The position numbers and the translations under genes are program-made. A stretch of DNA of 6,628 nt from assembly GCA_003491845.1 (NCBI GenBank), contig DNBN01000318.1, forward strand, positions 1 to 6,628, read 5' to 3'. Numbering within the stretch: position 1 is the stretch's first letter; the number at the start of each line of letters is the position of its first letter. Under the pieces are notes generated by a model that was given only the letters and a program-made list of their open reading frames with translations, made no database searches and was not told where the DNA came from. Below, one piece after another: positions 1-6,454 of this stretch. Origin of the DNA: Porticoccaceae bacterium. GTDB taxonomy: Bacteria > Pseudomonadota > Gammaproteobacteria > Pseudomonadales > Porticoccaceae.

Positions 1-28
1 TATAAAAATACTAACCCCCACAAAATCG

Positions 29-178
29 TTAGATTATTAAAATAATTTCGAAATTTTTAGTCCGAGGAGGTCCCAAATAGTGAGCAACTATGAAATTGTT
101 ATTTCCTCTATGAAAAACTAGTGCGGCTGTTGACACTACCTCTGCTCTCGCTAGATCATCTGTTGTTAATGAACTAGC
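29..178 (-). pseudogene. Possible disabled 3' part of the small lipoprotein gene
   Basis: After the TAA that ends the 31-codon lipoprotein frame, the same frame continues without a stop for 49 codons to a second TAA at 29-31. The text includes SSLTTDDLARAEVV and HRGNNNFIVAHYLGPP, which looks more like protein than random AT-rich translation. TAA differs from AAA (Lys), GAA (Glu) or CAA (Gln) by one base, so a single substitution would join the two parts into an 81-residue lipoprotein. An open run of this length is only modestly unlikely by chance, and I recognise no family. It has no start signal of its own that I can see. Confidence 0.25.
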
Positions 179-274
179 TTAAAAGATTGTCGTTTCAGAA
201 TCCTGGCCGTTATTTGCACATCCTGTTGCTGTCATTACAAACACCACCATGGCAAATAAATAGAATATTCTCAT
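179..274 (-). CDS. Small predicted lipoprotein, 31 aa (possibly the truncated front of a longer gene)
   Basis: I do not recognise this gene. Its start is well supported: a full AAGGAGG Shine-Dalgarno sequence (281-287) lies six bases before an ATG. The product begins with MRIFYLF, then a hydrophobic stretch (about residues 4-16), then ATGC with Cys at residue 19. This resembles a lipobox, although Ala rather than Leu is at -3. The 12 residues after the Cys are polar (ANNGQDSETTIF). From this I infer a signal peptidase II lipoprotein that would be lipidated at Cys19 and anchored in the envelope; Asn, not Asp, at +3 gives no clear inner-membrane retention signal. The gene ends at TAA (179-181), but the frame stays open for 49 more codons with plausible protein composition. 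It may therefore be a genuine tiny lipoprotein or a gene cut by a nonsense mutation. No function can be assigned. Confidence 0.5.
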   Translation of the reverse strand: MRIFYLFAMVVFVMTATGCANNGQDSETTIF

Positions 275-280
275 TATTGT

Positions 281-287
281 CCTCCTT
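281..287 (-). promoter_or_regulatory. Ribosome binding site of the small lipoprotein gene
   Basis: On the minus strand this reads AAGGAGG, a near-complete complement of the 16S rRNA 3' end, with the six-base spacer ACAATA before the ATG at 274-272. It is the strongest Shine-Dalgarno sequence in the window and the main reason to believe that such a short frame is, or recently was, translated. Confidence 0.65.
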
Positions 288-736
288 GACGTTTGAGATC
301 ACCGCCAATTAAGTAGACATTAACTGTTTTAGTAAAATTTAAACTAGTCTATTTCTGCTACAGATCTTAATTTAACTCTTTTATTCCTGATAAAAACACC
401 GCGCTACATCAGCGTTGGCTAGTCACGCTAGATACATCACAAAATAACCGAAAAACATAAGCACACTAACAAAAAAAATAAAACGGCGAAGCAAGATAAA
501 ATAACGTCCGTACTTTTATATTCTAAGCATGAAACTGGCGAAATAGAAAAATTGGAACTATCGTAAGTAATGTTCAGTTATACAGATATGACTGAAGAAG
601 AAGAAAAATAATAACACAACCAGCTGAAAGCACTGTTTTGAAAAGTCTGTTTGAGAAGTGTCCATCGCCGACGAATTAAATATTACTTCAAGTCCCGGCA
701 CTTCGTAACGTAAATAGAATGTTTTCGGTTACGCCA

Positions 737-742
737 TGGAGG
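737..742 (+). promoter_or_regulatory. Ribosome binding site of the DUF945 gene
   Basis: TGGAGG ends four bases before the ATG at 747, a somewhat short but workable spacing. It fixes the start that gives the signal/anchor sequence MKKILLIL. The site lies within an overlapping ATG GAG GCG CCA TGA mini-frame (736-750) whose TGA overlaps the gene's ATG. Confidence 0.6.
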
Positions 743-746
743 CGCC

Positions 747-2240
747 ATGAAAAAAATTCTATTGATCCTATCAATCACTGTCATTGTTCTGCTGATGGTG
801 TTTCCCAAAATAATCGGTATGCAAGTAGAAACTCACTATTTGAAAGTATGGCAGCAGTTAGCGAATGAGAGTGGCTATGAAGTAGACCATGGTGAATTCA
901 ATTCGTCGTGGTTTTCATCAACTGGTACCTCAATGATAACCATTCCTCTAGATCCAAGTATGCCAGATTCTGTAACAATAGGAATTACCATGAGAGTTGC
1001 TCATGGTCCCTTGTTAATTGGTAGTCAGCATCCAATTTTCGGTTTAGCTGCAGGAGAACTTAGTTTTTCTATTGAACCCTCATCCGAAGAATTAAAAAAC
1101 ATCATCGACCAAGTCAGTCTGACAGCAAGCTCGCTGGTAACCGTCCATTTTGGATTGACTGGTGCTATAGAAGTTGGATTTTCCATAGATAAATTTTCTT
1201 ACGCTGCACAGGGTGTTCAGATTCAATCTGATGGCATCAGCGCGCAGTGGCGCGCCAGCAGAGACTTTAAGACGTCCTCAGGAGCTATCACTTCCTATCC
1301 AATAAGCTTAAGTGGTCTGGGCATTAACCTTGAAATTGACACTATGCTAAACGAATTTGAAACCGGACAATACAACGGTCTTAATGTGTTAGGATCACAG
1401 AGTGTCGAATTGAAGCAGATTGACTTTCGCAGTGCCTCCACAATCGCTTCTATGTCAAATATAAAGTTAAACTATTCAGGAACTGAACAGAGTAATAAAG
1501 TTAACAATAGTATCGACCTTTCCATTGAGAAACTGTTGGTGCCGGCTCCGATAAATTCGGTCGCCTACAGCGCGCAACTGCTTCAAGTTGATTCGGAGTT
1601 CTATGCACAATGGGCCAATCTTTCCAAACAACAATCTCAAGACCCTGTTTTACTCAAACAACAGGCAATGGATCTTGCAACTCAGCTGCTAAAACCAGAT
1701 ACCAAACTACATCAAACCCTCAGACTTCATGGCATGGGTGGGTATCTGGACTTGGCAGCAAGCGTTCAATATCAGAGTAACGGTGAGAACACCTCGACAA
1801 TAACTATCGATAATGTAGCAGACTTACTCGCGCTGTTGCATATCACTGTTTCCGTTGCCGTGGACAAAGTTGTTATAGATCAAACGGGCATGACACCAAT
1901 GCTCGGTTACTATCTCGAGCAAGATCTCGTTGGTCTGGAAAATGATCGCTACCAGATGGAATTAGCCCTGGACAAGGGTGCTTTGAACATCAACCAAAAG
2001 CCAGCTCCTGAGGATATTGCCAGTACGTTAAACCTTATGTTGACTGGTAATCCACAACAAAGAAACACTGCCAAGTCGGTCACCGAACCGGCTCAAAGAA
2101 AGGCGGAGATAATAGAAAGCTCGAGTAGTAAACAAAGCAATAATGAGGGCGATAGCACAACTGAATATGCAAATGGAGAAAACATCACTGATACCAGCTT
2201 GGGTAACCAGAACGAGAACGAAAAAGGCGGCGAACAATAA
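747..2240 (+). CDS. DUF945 (YdgA-like) family envelope protein, 497 aa
   Basis: The protein resembles the YdgA/DUF945 family of Gram-negative bacteria, whose biochemical role is poorly defined. Residues 1-23 form a basic start (MKK) and a hydrophobic segment, so it is probably exported and kept by an N-terminal inner-membrane anchor, with the rest in the periplasm. Family-like signs are the region after the anchor (VETHYLKVWQQL, 27-38), a Gly-Glu-Phe then Ser-Trp-Phe-Ser-Ser stretch (49-58) and the AHGPLL motif (85-90). The body alternates short beta-type segments. Length is about usual for the family. The last 60 residues or so (436-497) are a low-complexity hydrophilic tail rich in Asn, Ser, Glu, Gln and Thr, probably disordered and not part of the conserved domain. 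It stands alone and converges with lysS, its stop lying 30 bases from the lysS stop. Family assignment is likely; function is unknown. Confidence 0.75.
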   Translation: MKKILLILSITVIVLLMVFPKIIGMQVETHYLKVWQQLANESGYEVDHGEFNSSWFSSTGTSMITIPLDPSMPDSVTIGITMRVAHGPLLIGSQHPIFGLAAGELSFSIEPSSEELKNIIDQVSLTASSLVTVHFGLTGAIEVGFSIDKFSYAAQGVQIQSDGISAQWRASRDFKTSSGAITSYPISLSGLGINLEIDTMLNEFETGQYNGLNVLGSQSVELKQIDFRSASTIASMSNIKLNYSGTEQSNKVNNSIDLSIEKLLVPAPINSVAYSAQLLQVDSEFYAQWANLSKQQSQDPVLLKQQAMDLATQLLKPDTKLHQTLRLHGMGGYLDLAASVQYQSNGENTSTITIDNVADLLALLHITVSVAVDKVVIDQTGMTPMLGYYLEQDLVGLENDRYQMELALDKGALNINQKPAPEDIASTLNLMLTGNPQQRNTAKSVTEPAQRKAEIIESSSSKQSNNEGDSTTEYANGENITDTSLGNQNENEKGGEQ

Positions 2241-2247
2241 GCCGCCT
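2221..2247 (-). terminator. Intrinsic terminator of the prfB-lysS operon
   Basis: Read on the minus strand, AGGCGGC pairs with GCCGCCT around a nine-base loop, giving a seven-pair GC-rich stem that runs directly into T residues (2225-2221). It begins 24 bases after the lysS stop codon. On the plus strand the hairpin is followed by CGTTGAAG, with no T-tract, so it is directional for lysS. The hairpin occupies the last codons of the convergent DUF945 gene, whose TAA (2238-2240) falls in the loop. Confidence 0.8.
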
Positions 2248-2270
2248 CGTTGAAGACTATCCTTAAAAGA

Positions 2271-3764
2271 TCACTCAGGCCGCATGTGGGGGAACAACAG
2301 GACATCTCTAATTGAAGGTGAATCAGTCAAAAGCATCACTAGACGATCAATGCCGATTCCCTCTCCCGCTGTCGGAGGCATTCCATATTCCAGTGCGCGG
2401 ATGTAATCACCATCAAAGTGCATGGCCTCGTCGTCCCCCGCATCCTTTTCAGCCACTTGCTGTCTAAAGCGAGAGGCTTGATCCTCTGAATCATTGAGCT
2501 CTGAGAAGCCATTGGCTATTTCGCGGCCACCGACAAAGAACTCAAAGCGATCAGTCACAAAGGGGTCACTGTCATTGGCTCGCGCCAAGGGTGAAACCTC
2601 GGCAGGGTACATAGTAATGAACGTTGGCTGTTCCAGTCGATGTTCAACTGTTTTCTCAAATATCTCGATCTGAACCTTTCCAAGACCCCAAATATCCTTC
2701 AGCGGGATATGCAGGGCAGTTGCTATTTGACGAGCCTTAGCCTCGTCACTAAGTTGCTCAGCACAAATCTCAGGATTGTATTTCAGAATAGAATCAAACA
2801 CTGACAAGCGCTCGAAAGGCTTGGCAAAATCGTAGTCTGTCTGGCTTTCAATCTCGCCGTTAGCATCCCAGCGGGTGTTAACCACTTTAGTAGATCCCAA
2901 CACCTCCAGCGCCATTTTGCGTAACATGTCTTCCGTCAGATCCATTAAGTCGTTAAAGTCGGCGTAGGCTTGATAAAATTCCAACATGGTAAATTCGGGA
3001 TTATGGCGCGTCGATAAACCTTCATTTCGGAAGTTTCGATTGATTTCGTAGACTCGCTCAAAGCCGCCCACAACCAAACGTTTCAGATACAACTCCGGAG
3101 CAATGCGCAGATACATATCTATATCCAGAGCATTATGATGTGTTACAAAGGGCCGTGCTACAGCGCCGCCTGGAATCACTTGTAACATAGGCGTTTCAAC
3201 TTCTAGGTAGTCAGCCTCATTTAGATACCGACGAATAAAATCTACCACTTTAGAGCGAATACGAAAGGTATTACGTACGTCTGGGTTAACAATCAAGTCA
3301 ACATAGCGCTGACGATAACGCATTTCTTGATCAGCCAGGCCATGAAACTTGTCAGGGAGTGGTCGAAGTGATTTAGTCAGCAGCTGATATTCGTCCATCT
3401 GGACATAGAGATCCCCTTTACCCGATTTGTATAAAACGCCAGTAATACCAACAATATCGCCAAGGTCTAGAGCCTTTGCGAAGGGTCGCGCAGCCTTTGT
3501 GACATATAACTGAATTTGACCGGAACTATCTTGCACCACAATAAACGCTCCGCGGTTGCGAATTACGCGACCAGCAACACGAACCACCTTGCCTAAGGAT
3601 TCTAATTGCTCTTTGGATTGATCACCAAAGCCAGTTTGCAATTCATCGGCACTATGTTTTGGCTTAAATTGATTTGGAAACGTAGGTCCATCCTGAGATC
3701 GAAGTTCATCAAGCTTAAGTCGGCGTTCAGCAATCAGTTTATTTTCATCTTGTTGATCAGTCAT
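2271..3764 (-). CDS. lysS: Lysyl-tRNA synthetase, class II, 497 aa
   Basis: This cytoplasmic enzyme activates lysine with ATP and attaches it to tRNA-Lys. The order is that of a bacterial class IIb LysRS. A charged N-terminal helix is followed by an OB-fold anticodon-binding domain (about 61-131), the linker [14 protein letters not shown] (134-147) and the catalytic domain. Motif 1 includes [13 protein letters not shown] (188-200). Motif 2 includes FRNEG (245-249) with RHNPEFTM (253-260). Motif 3 includes GIGIDRLVM (469-477). The amino-acid pocket region [14 protein letters not shown] (412-425) is intact, and the C-terminus LFPHMRPE matches the family end. Length is close to E. coli LysS (about 505). 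The ATG at 3764 gives the expected N-terminus; its Shine-Dalgarno is weak (ACAGAG, five-base gap), which suggests coupling to or dependence on the upstream prfB message. It is the second gene of a prfB-lysS operon and ends in TGA, which RF2 itself reads. Confidence 0.97.
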   Translation of the reverse strand: MTDQQDENKLIAERRLKLDELRSQDGPTFPNQFKPKHSADELQTGFGDQSKEQLESLGKVVRVAGRVIRNRGAFIVVQDSSGQIQLYVTKAARPFAKALDLGDIVGITGVLYKSGKGDLYVQMDEYQLLTKSLRPLPDKFHGLADQEMRYRQRYVDLIVNPDVRNTFRIRSKVVDFIRRYLNEADYLEVETPMLQVIPGGAVARPFVTHHNALDIDMYLRIAPELYLKRLVVGGFERVYEINRNFRNEGLSTRHNPEFTMLEFYQAYADFNDLMDLTEDMLRKMALEVLGSTKVVNTRWDANGEIESQTDYDFAKPFERLSVFDSILKYNPEICAEQLSDEAKARQIATALHIPLKDIWGLGKVQIEIFEKTVEHRLEQPTFITMYPAEVSPLARANDSDPFVTDRFEFFVGGREIANGFSELNDSEDQASRFRQQVAEKDAGDDEAMHFDGDYIRALEYGMPPTAGEGIGIDRLVMLLTDSPSIRDVLLFPHMRPE

Positions 3765-3780
3765 AGGTACTCTGTCAGTT

Positions 3781-3825
3781 GTTATAGGGCCATTTGTTAT
3801 AGGGTCATTTGTTATAGGGTCTGTT
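3781..3825. repeat. Three tandem copies of a 15-bp repeat in the prfB-lysS spacer
   Basis: The unit on the plus strand is GTTATAGGGYCATTT. Copies lie at 3781-3795, 3796-3810 (one difference) and 3811-3825 (two further differences near the end). They fill most of the 72-bp gap between the prfB stop and the lysS start. In the mRNA sense each full unit contributes an ATG, two codons and a TAA, so the leader of lysS holds the frames ATG ACC CTA TAA and ATG GCC CTA TAA. A longer frame, MINRPYNK, starts at 3831 and its TGA overlaps the first of these ATGs. Slippage during replication could have made the array; a regulatory role is only a possibility. Confidence 0.85.
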
Positions 3826-3836
3826 GATCATATTTA

Positions 3837-4932
3837 TTAGAGGCCAGCTTTCAAGGACGCCACGATAAATTGGTCCAACTTACCATCTAATACTGCCTGT
3901 GTATTGCGGGTTTCAATATTAGTTCGCAAATCTTTAATACGCGCATCGTCTAATACATAGGATCTGATCTGACTACCCCAACCAATATCAGATTTTGTAT
4001 CCTCAGTAGCTTGAGCGGCCTCTTGACGTTTACTAACCTCAAGTTCATAAAGTCGTGCACGCAACATTTGCCAACACTTATCGCGATTTTGGTGCTGCGA
4101 CCGCTGACTTTGACTTTGCACCACCACACCACTTGGCGCGTGGGTTAGACGCACCGCCGAATCCGTTTTGTTAATATGCTGTCCACCAGCGCCAGAGGCA
4201 CGATAAGTGTCCGTTCGAACATCTGATGGATCTATGTCTATATCTATATTGTCGTCAATTTCTGGGGAAATAAATACAGCAGCAAAGGATGTGTGCCGTC
4301 GATTTCCCGAGTCAAAAGGAGACTTACGCACTAACCGATGAACACCAATTTCAGTTCGCAACCACCCAAAAGCATATTCTCCAGTAACCTCCACCGTGGC
4401 GCTCTTTATACCAGCGACATCCCCAGCAGAGCATTCGACTAACTCGGCTTTAAAACCTTTATCATCGGCCCAACGCAAATACATTCGCAATAACATTTCC
4501 GCCCAATCCTGCGCCTCAGTGCCGCCAGACCCAGACTGTATTTCTAAAAAGGCACTATTTTCGTCCATAGCTCCTGAAAACATACGGCGAAATTCAAGTT
4601 TGGCCAACTGAGTTTCTAAAGCCGCCATTTCTGCTTCTACATCAGATACCGTGTCTGCGTCATTTTCTTCAACCGCCATACCCAGCAGTTCTCGTGCATC
4701 AGAGACTCCTGTATCTAAGTCTTCAATAGTTCTAACCACAAGCTCTAACGCGGCCCGCTCTCGGCCCAACGTTTGGGCTTGCTCAGGATTATTCCACACG
4801 TCAGGTTCGCCGAGTTCTAGCTCTACCTCTGTAAGACGGTCTTTACGATTAGCATAGTCAAAGATACCCCCTTAACACATCAGTGCGTGCTTGAAGGTCG
4901 TCTAAAGCGAGGTAAAGAGGATTAACTTCCAT
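3837..4932 (-). CDS. prfB: Peptide chain release factor 2, made by programmed +1 frameshift, about 364 aa
   Basis: RF2 recognises UGA and UAA in the ribosomal A site and triggers release of the finished protein. Translation starts at the ATG at 4932-4930 ([12 protein letters not shown]), runs 24 codons to CTT, meets TGA at 4860-4858, shifts forward one base by skipping T4860, and continues from GAC at 4859 to the TAA at 3839-3837. The joined product is within one residue of the E. coli length (365). In product numbering I see the acidic helical N-terminal domain, [13 protein letters not shown] (134-146), the SPF stop-codon reading tripeptide (204-206), the catalytic GGQ loop (249-251), and the C-terminus [11 protein letters not shown]. 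Residue 245, four before GGQ, is Ala, as in most bacteria, rather than the Thr of E. coli K-12. The start has only a weak Shine-Dalgarno. lysS lies 72 bases downstream in the same direction. A frame starting at GTG 4799 is an artefact of ignoring the shift. Confidence 0.97.
4857..4872 (-). promoter_or_regulatory. prfB programmed +1 frameshift (recoding) site
   Basis: In the mRNA sense the site reads AGGGGG TAT CTT TGA C, the same core as in E. coli prfB. The internal Shine-Dalgarno-like AGGGGG (4872-4867) lies three bases before the slippery CTT (4863-4861), followed by the poorly terminating TGA C. When RF2 is scarce, the ribosome pauses at UGA, the tRNA slips from CUU to UUU and reading resumes at GAC. 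When RF2 is plentiful it terminates there and yields a 24-residue peptide. The gene is thus autoregulated at translation. The frame before the site encodes DVLRGYL and after it DYANRKDRL, matching RF2 on both sides. Confidence 0.97.
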
Positions 4933-4982
4933 AGTATTGCTGTTACCTTAATGTCTATATTGACCGCGTAAATGCGGCTCAT

Positions 4983-5011
4983 ATTTTACCTCAGCTCTGC
5001 CCACACACCAA
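4983..5011 (-). promoter_or_regulatory. Candidate sigma-70 promoter of the prfB-lysS operon
   Basis: On the minus strand TTGGTG (5011-5006) is separated by 17 bases from TAAAAT (4988-4983). The -10 hexamer matches the consensus at five of six positions; the -35 matches only the leading TTG. Transcription would begin near 4976, giving a leader of roughly 45 bases before the prfB ATG. The leader could form a small CCGC/GCGG hairpin (around 4961-4977). This is inference from hexamer matching and spacing only. Confidence 0.4.
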
Positions 5012-5042
5012 GGGAAACTATGTTCTAGTAATTTGACTCTCT

Positions 5043-5061
5043 GGATATAGCGGAATATCCG
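5043..5061. repeat. Overlapping inverted repeats, possible operator or hairpin
   Basis: GGATAT (5043-5048) and ATATCC (5055-5060) are perfect inverted repeats around six bases. Within them CGGA (5051-5054) pairs with TCCG (5058-5061) around ATA. The two pairings exclude each other. The position, between a TTGACT hexamer and the downstream gene, would suit a regulator site, but short palindromes arise easily in AT-rich DNA. Confidence 0.3.
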
Positions 5062-5342
5062 TCGATAACAATTTAATAATTCAGCCAAACAACAAAATCG
5101 GTTTTTACTACGCCTGTAAATGTAACAGGAAATTAGTTTTTTGCTTTAATTAAAAATATTCTGATTCATCTATTTCCCGCTTATCTGCTGTGTTGAACAT
5201 TACATAACTACTGGCTGAATTCGAAAAAGTTTGGCTTTCATATCTTGGACGGCTAAAGTACGAGAAGTTCTGTAACTAACACAAAAAATACCCATAAAAA
5301 CTTTGTAGATACATCTCAAAGAATCATCGTTGAAATATAAAA

Positions 5343-5348
5343 AGAGGG
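5343..5348 (+). promoter_or_regulatory. Ribosome binding site that decides the start of the propeller gene
   Basis: AGAGGG ends seven bases before the ATG at 5356. An in-frame TTG at 5350 lies only one base after it, too close to be used. The ATG at 5356 is therefore the better start, two codons shorter than the longest open frame, and gives the N-terminus MAKKLLLIAG. Confidence 0.75.
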
Positions 5349-5355
5349 TTTGAGA

Positions 5356-6450
5356 ATGGCTAAAAAATTACTACTCATCGCCGGATTACTGAGCGCCTAT
5401 TTACTTTTGTGGCCAGTTGCCATTCAGCCAGTAAGTTGGAATGCTCCCAAGGACAATGGCTTTACCGGTAGCTTCTTGACGAATAATAAACTTTCCGCAC
5501 TGGAAACTATTATACTGCCTGATACCCATGGTCCTGAGGGCTTAGCACTCTTAGCAGACGAAATTTATGCCGCAACACGGGAGGGTTGGATTGTTCGATA
5601 CAATGAAAAAACCGGCGAACAAGTCAAATGGGTGAACACTGAAGGCAGTCCATTGGGTATCGTTTTTGATGCTAATAATAATCTTCTGATTGCTGATGCC
5701 TTCAGAGGTCTTTTAAAAGTCACTCCTGAGGGAAAATTGTCAGTTTTAACTAGCAAGGTCAATGGCACCGATATTGATTATGCAGACGATCTAGATGTTA
5801 CCGCCGATGGCAAAATCTATTTTAGCGATGCTTCAACTAAATTTGGGGCCCAGTCAAATGGTGGCACCTATGCAGCTAGTTTATTGGACACCATGGAACA
5901 TGGCGGTCATGGTCGACTGTTAGTTTATGACCCATCCGATAAGACTACTAAACAACTCATGGATGGTTTAAACTTTGCTAACGGTGTAGCAGTGGATGCT
6001 GAAAGTCAATTTGTCTTGGTGAATGAAACCGGTTCATACCGCATTCACAAATATTGGTTGCAGGGTCCAAATACTGGTGAGTCTGAAATTTTAATCGATA
6101 ATCTGCCGGGATTCCCTGACAATGTAGTTCGAGGTCGAGATGGTCGTTTTTGGGTAGGTCTGGTTTCCCCAAGAAGTAAGCCTCTAGATGATTTATCAAA
6201 TTTACCAATAATACGGAAAATAGTGCAACGTTTTCCGCCTTTTATGCGCCCACAAGCGGTTCCTTATAGCCATGTGTTCGCCATGAATGGTGATGGTGAT
6301 GTACTCATTTCACTGCAAGATCCAGAAGGTCAACATCATACTAATACTGGTGCCTTAGAAACCGATAATTGGCTTTATATCAGCAGCCTACACGCAGACA
6401 ACCTCGCGAGAATTAAATGGCAAGATATAGACCTTGACCGAGTTAAGTAG
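5356..6450 (+). CDS. Membrane-anchored SMP-30/strictosidine synthase-like beta-propeller protein, 364 aa
   Basis: The protein belongs to the six-bladed propeller superfamily that includes SMP-30/gluconolactonases, plant strictosidine synthase-like proteins and animal APMAP. Residues 5-22 form one hydrophobic segment after MAKK, so it is probably an inner-membrane-anchored periplasmic protein. Family signs are HGPEGLAL (58-65), YFSDASTKFG (155-164), GRLLVYDP (186-193), FANGVAV (207-213), RIHKYWLQGP (229-238), GFPDNV (252-257) and the closing SSLHADNLARI (343-353). By family analogy Glu61, Asn209 and Asp255 or Asn256 are candidates for the metal site, which suggests a metal-dependent lactonase or esterase. 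The blend of motifs is closest to the strictosidine synthase-like branch; bacterial members are not known to make alkaloids, so that name should not be read as a function. The substrate cannot be told. selO follows after four bases, suggesting one transcript. The length and motifs look intact. Confidence 0.85.
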   Translation: MAKKLLLIAGLLSAYLLLWPVAIQPVSWNAPKDNGFTGSFLTNNKLSALETIILPDTHGPEGLALLADEIYAATREGWIVRYNEKTGEQVKWVNTEGSPLGIVFDANNNLLIADAFRGLLKVTPEGKLSVLTSKVNGTDIDYADDLDVTADGKIYFSDASTKFGAQSNGGTYAASLLDTMEHGGHGRLLVYDPSDKTTKQLMDGLNFANGVAVDAESQFVLVNETGSYRIHKYWLQGPNTGESEILIDNLPGFPDNVVRGRDGRFWVGLVSPRSKPLDDLSNLPIIRKIVQRFPPFMRPQAVPYSHVFAMNGDGDVLISLQDPEGQHHTNTGALETDNWLYISSLHADNLARIKWQDIDLDRVK

Positions 6451-6454
6451 CCTT

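Larger units (their letters stand above)
275..746. other. AT-rich intergenic region, no supported gene
   Basis: This 472-bp stretch separates the divergent small lipoprotein gene and the DUF945 gene, so it should hold both promoters. I found no convincing -35/-10 pair. TAGAAT at 715-720 is a fair -10 hexamer but lacks a good -35 partner. Short inverted repeats occur near 387-429 (CTGAT/ATCAG and AGCGT/ACGCT) and overlap one another; neither is followed by a convincing T-tract. Open frames are very short and lack ribosome binding sites. A frame from 570 reads MFSYTDMTEEEEK and then meets two stops; it may be chance or a relic. Confidence 0.6.
4933..5355. other. Divergent intergenic region between prfB and the propeller gene
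   Basis: This 423-bp AT-rich stretch should hold the promoters of prfB (candidate listed separately) and of the plus-strand propeller-selO pair. For the latter I found no convincing promoter. TTGACT at 5033-5038 is a good -35 but its partner at 17 bases (TATCCG) is poor, and it lies over 300 bases from the start codon. Two short inverted repeats are present: overlapping palindromes at 5043-5061, and CCTGT/ACAGG at 5113-5129. I found no open frame with a ribosome binding site on either strand. Confidence 0.6.

Noticed and set aside
555..580. GGAACT as a sigma-E-type -35 element upstream of the DUF945 gene
   Set aside because: No matching -10 element at the required spacing, and it lies about 190 bases from the start codon.
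570..713. Frame beginning MFSYTDMTEEEEK and continuing past stops (QLKALF, RRRIKYYFKSRHFVT) as a possible decayed gene
   Set aside because: It has at least three internal stops, no ribosome binding site and no family I recognise; not enough to call a pseudogene.
3606..3827. Plus-strand 73-codon frame with a repetitive CYR-containing C-terminus
   Set aside because: It is antisense to the start of lysS, and its repeated end is just the translation of the 15-bp tandem repeat.
3837..4799. RF2 as a 320-residue protein starting at GTG 4799
   Set aside because: The upstream sequence continues the RF2 family text in the same frame (DYANRKDRL and on) and then across a canonical frameshift site to a proper ATG, so this start is an artefact.
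5113..5142. CCTGT/ACAGG hairpin followed by a T-rich run as an intrinsic terminator
   Set aside because: The stem is only five AT/GC-mixed pairs, the T-run begins several bases after it, and no plus-strand gene ends upstream.
5188..5229. Minus-strand mini-frame beginning MKAKLFRIQPVVM in the prfB upstream region
   Set aside because: It is 13 codons long with no Shine-Dalgarno and nothing around it to suggest translation.
5350..5352. TTG start for the propeller gene, two codons upstream of the ATG
   Set aside because: It lies one base from the AGAGGG ribosome binding site, too close for initiation; ATG 5356 has ideal spacing.
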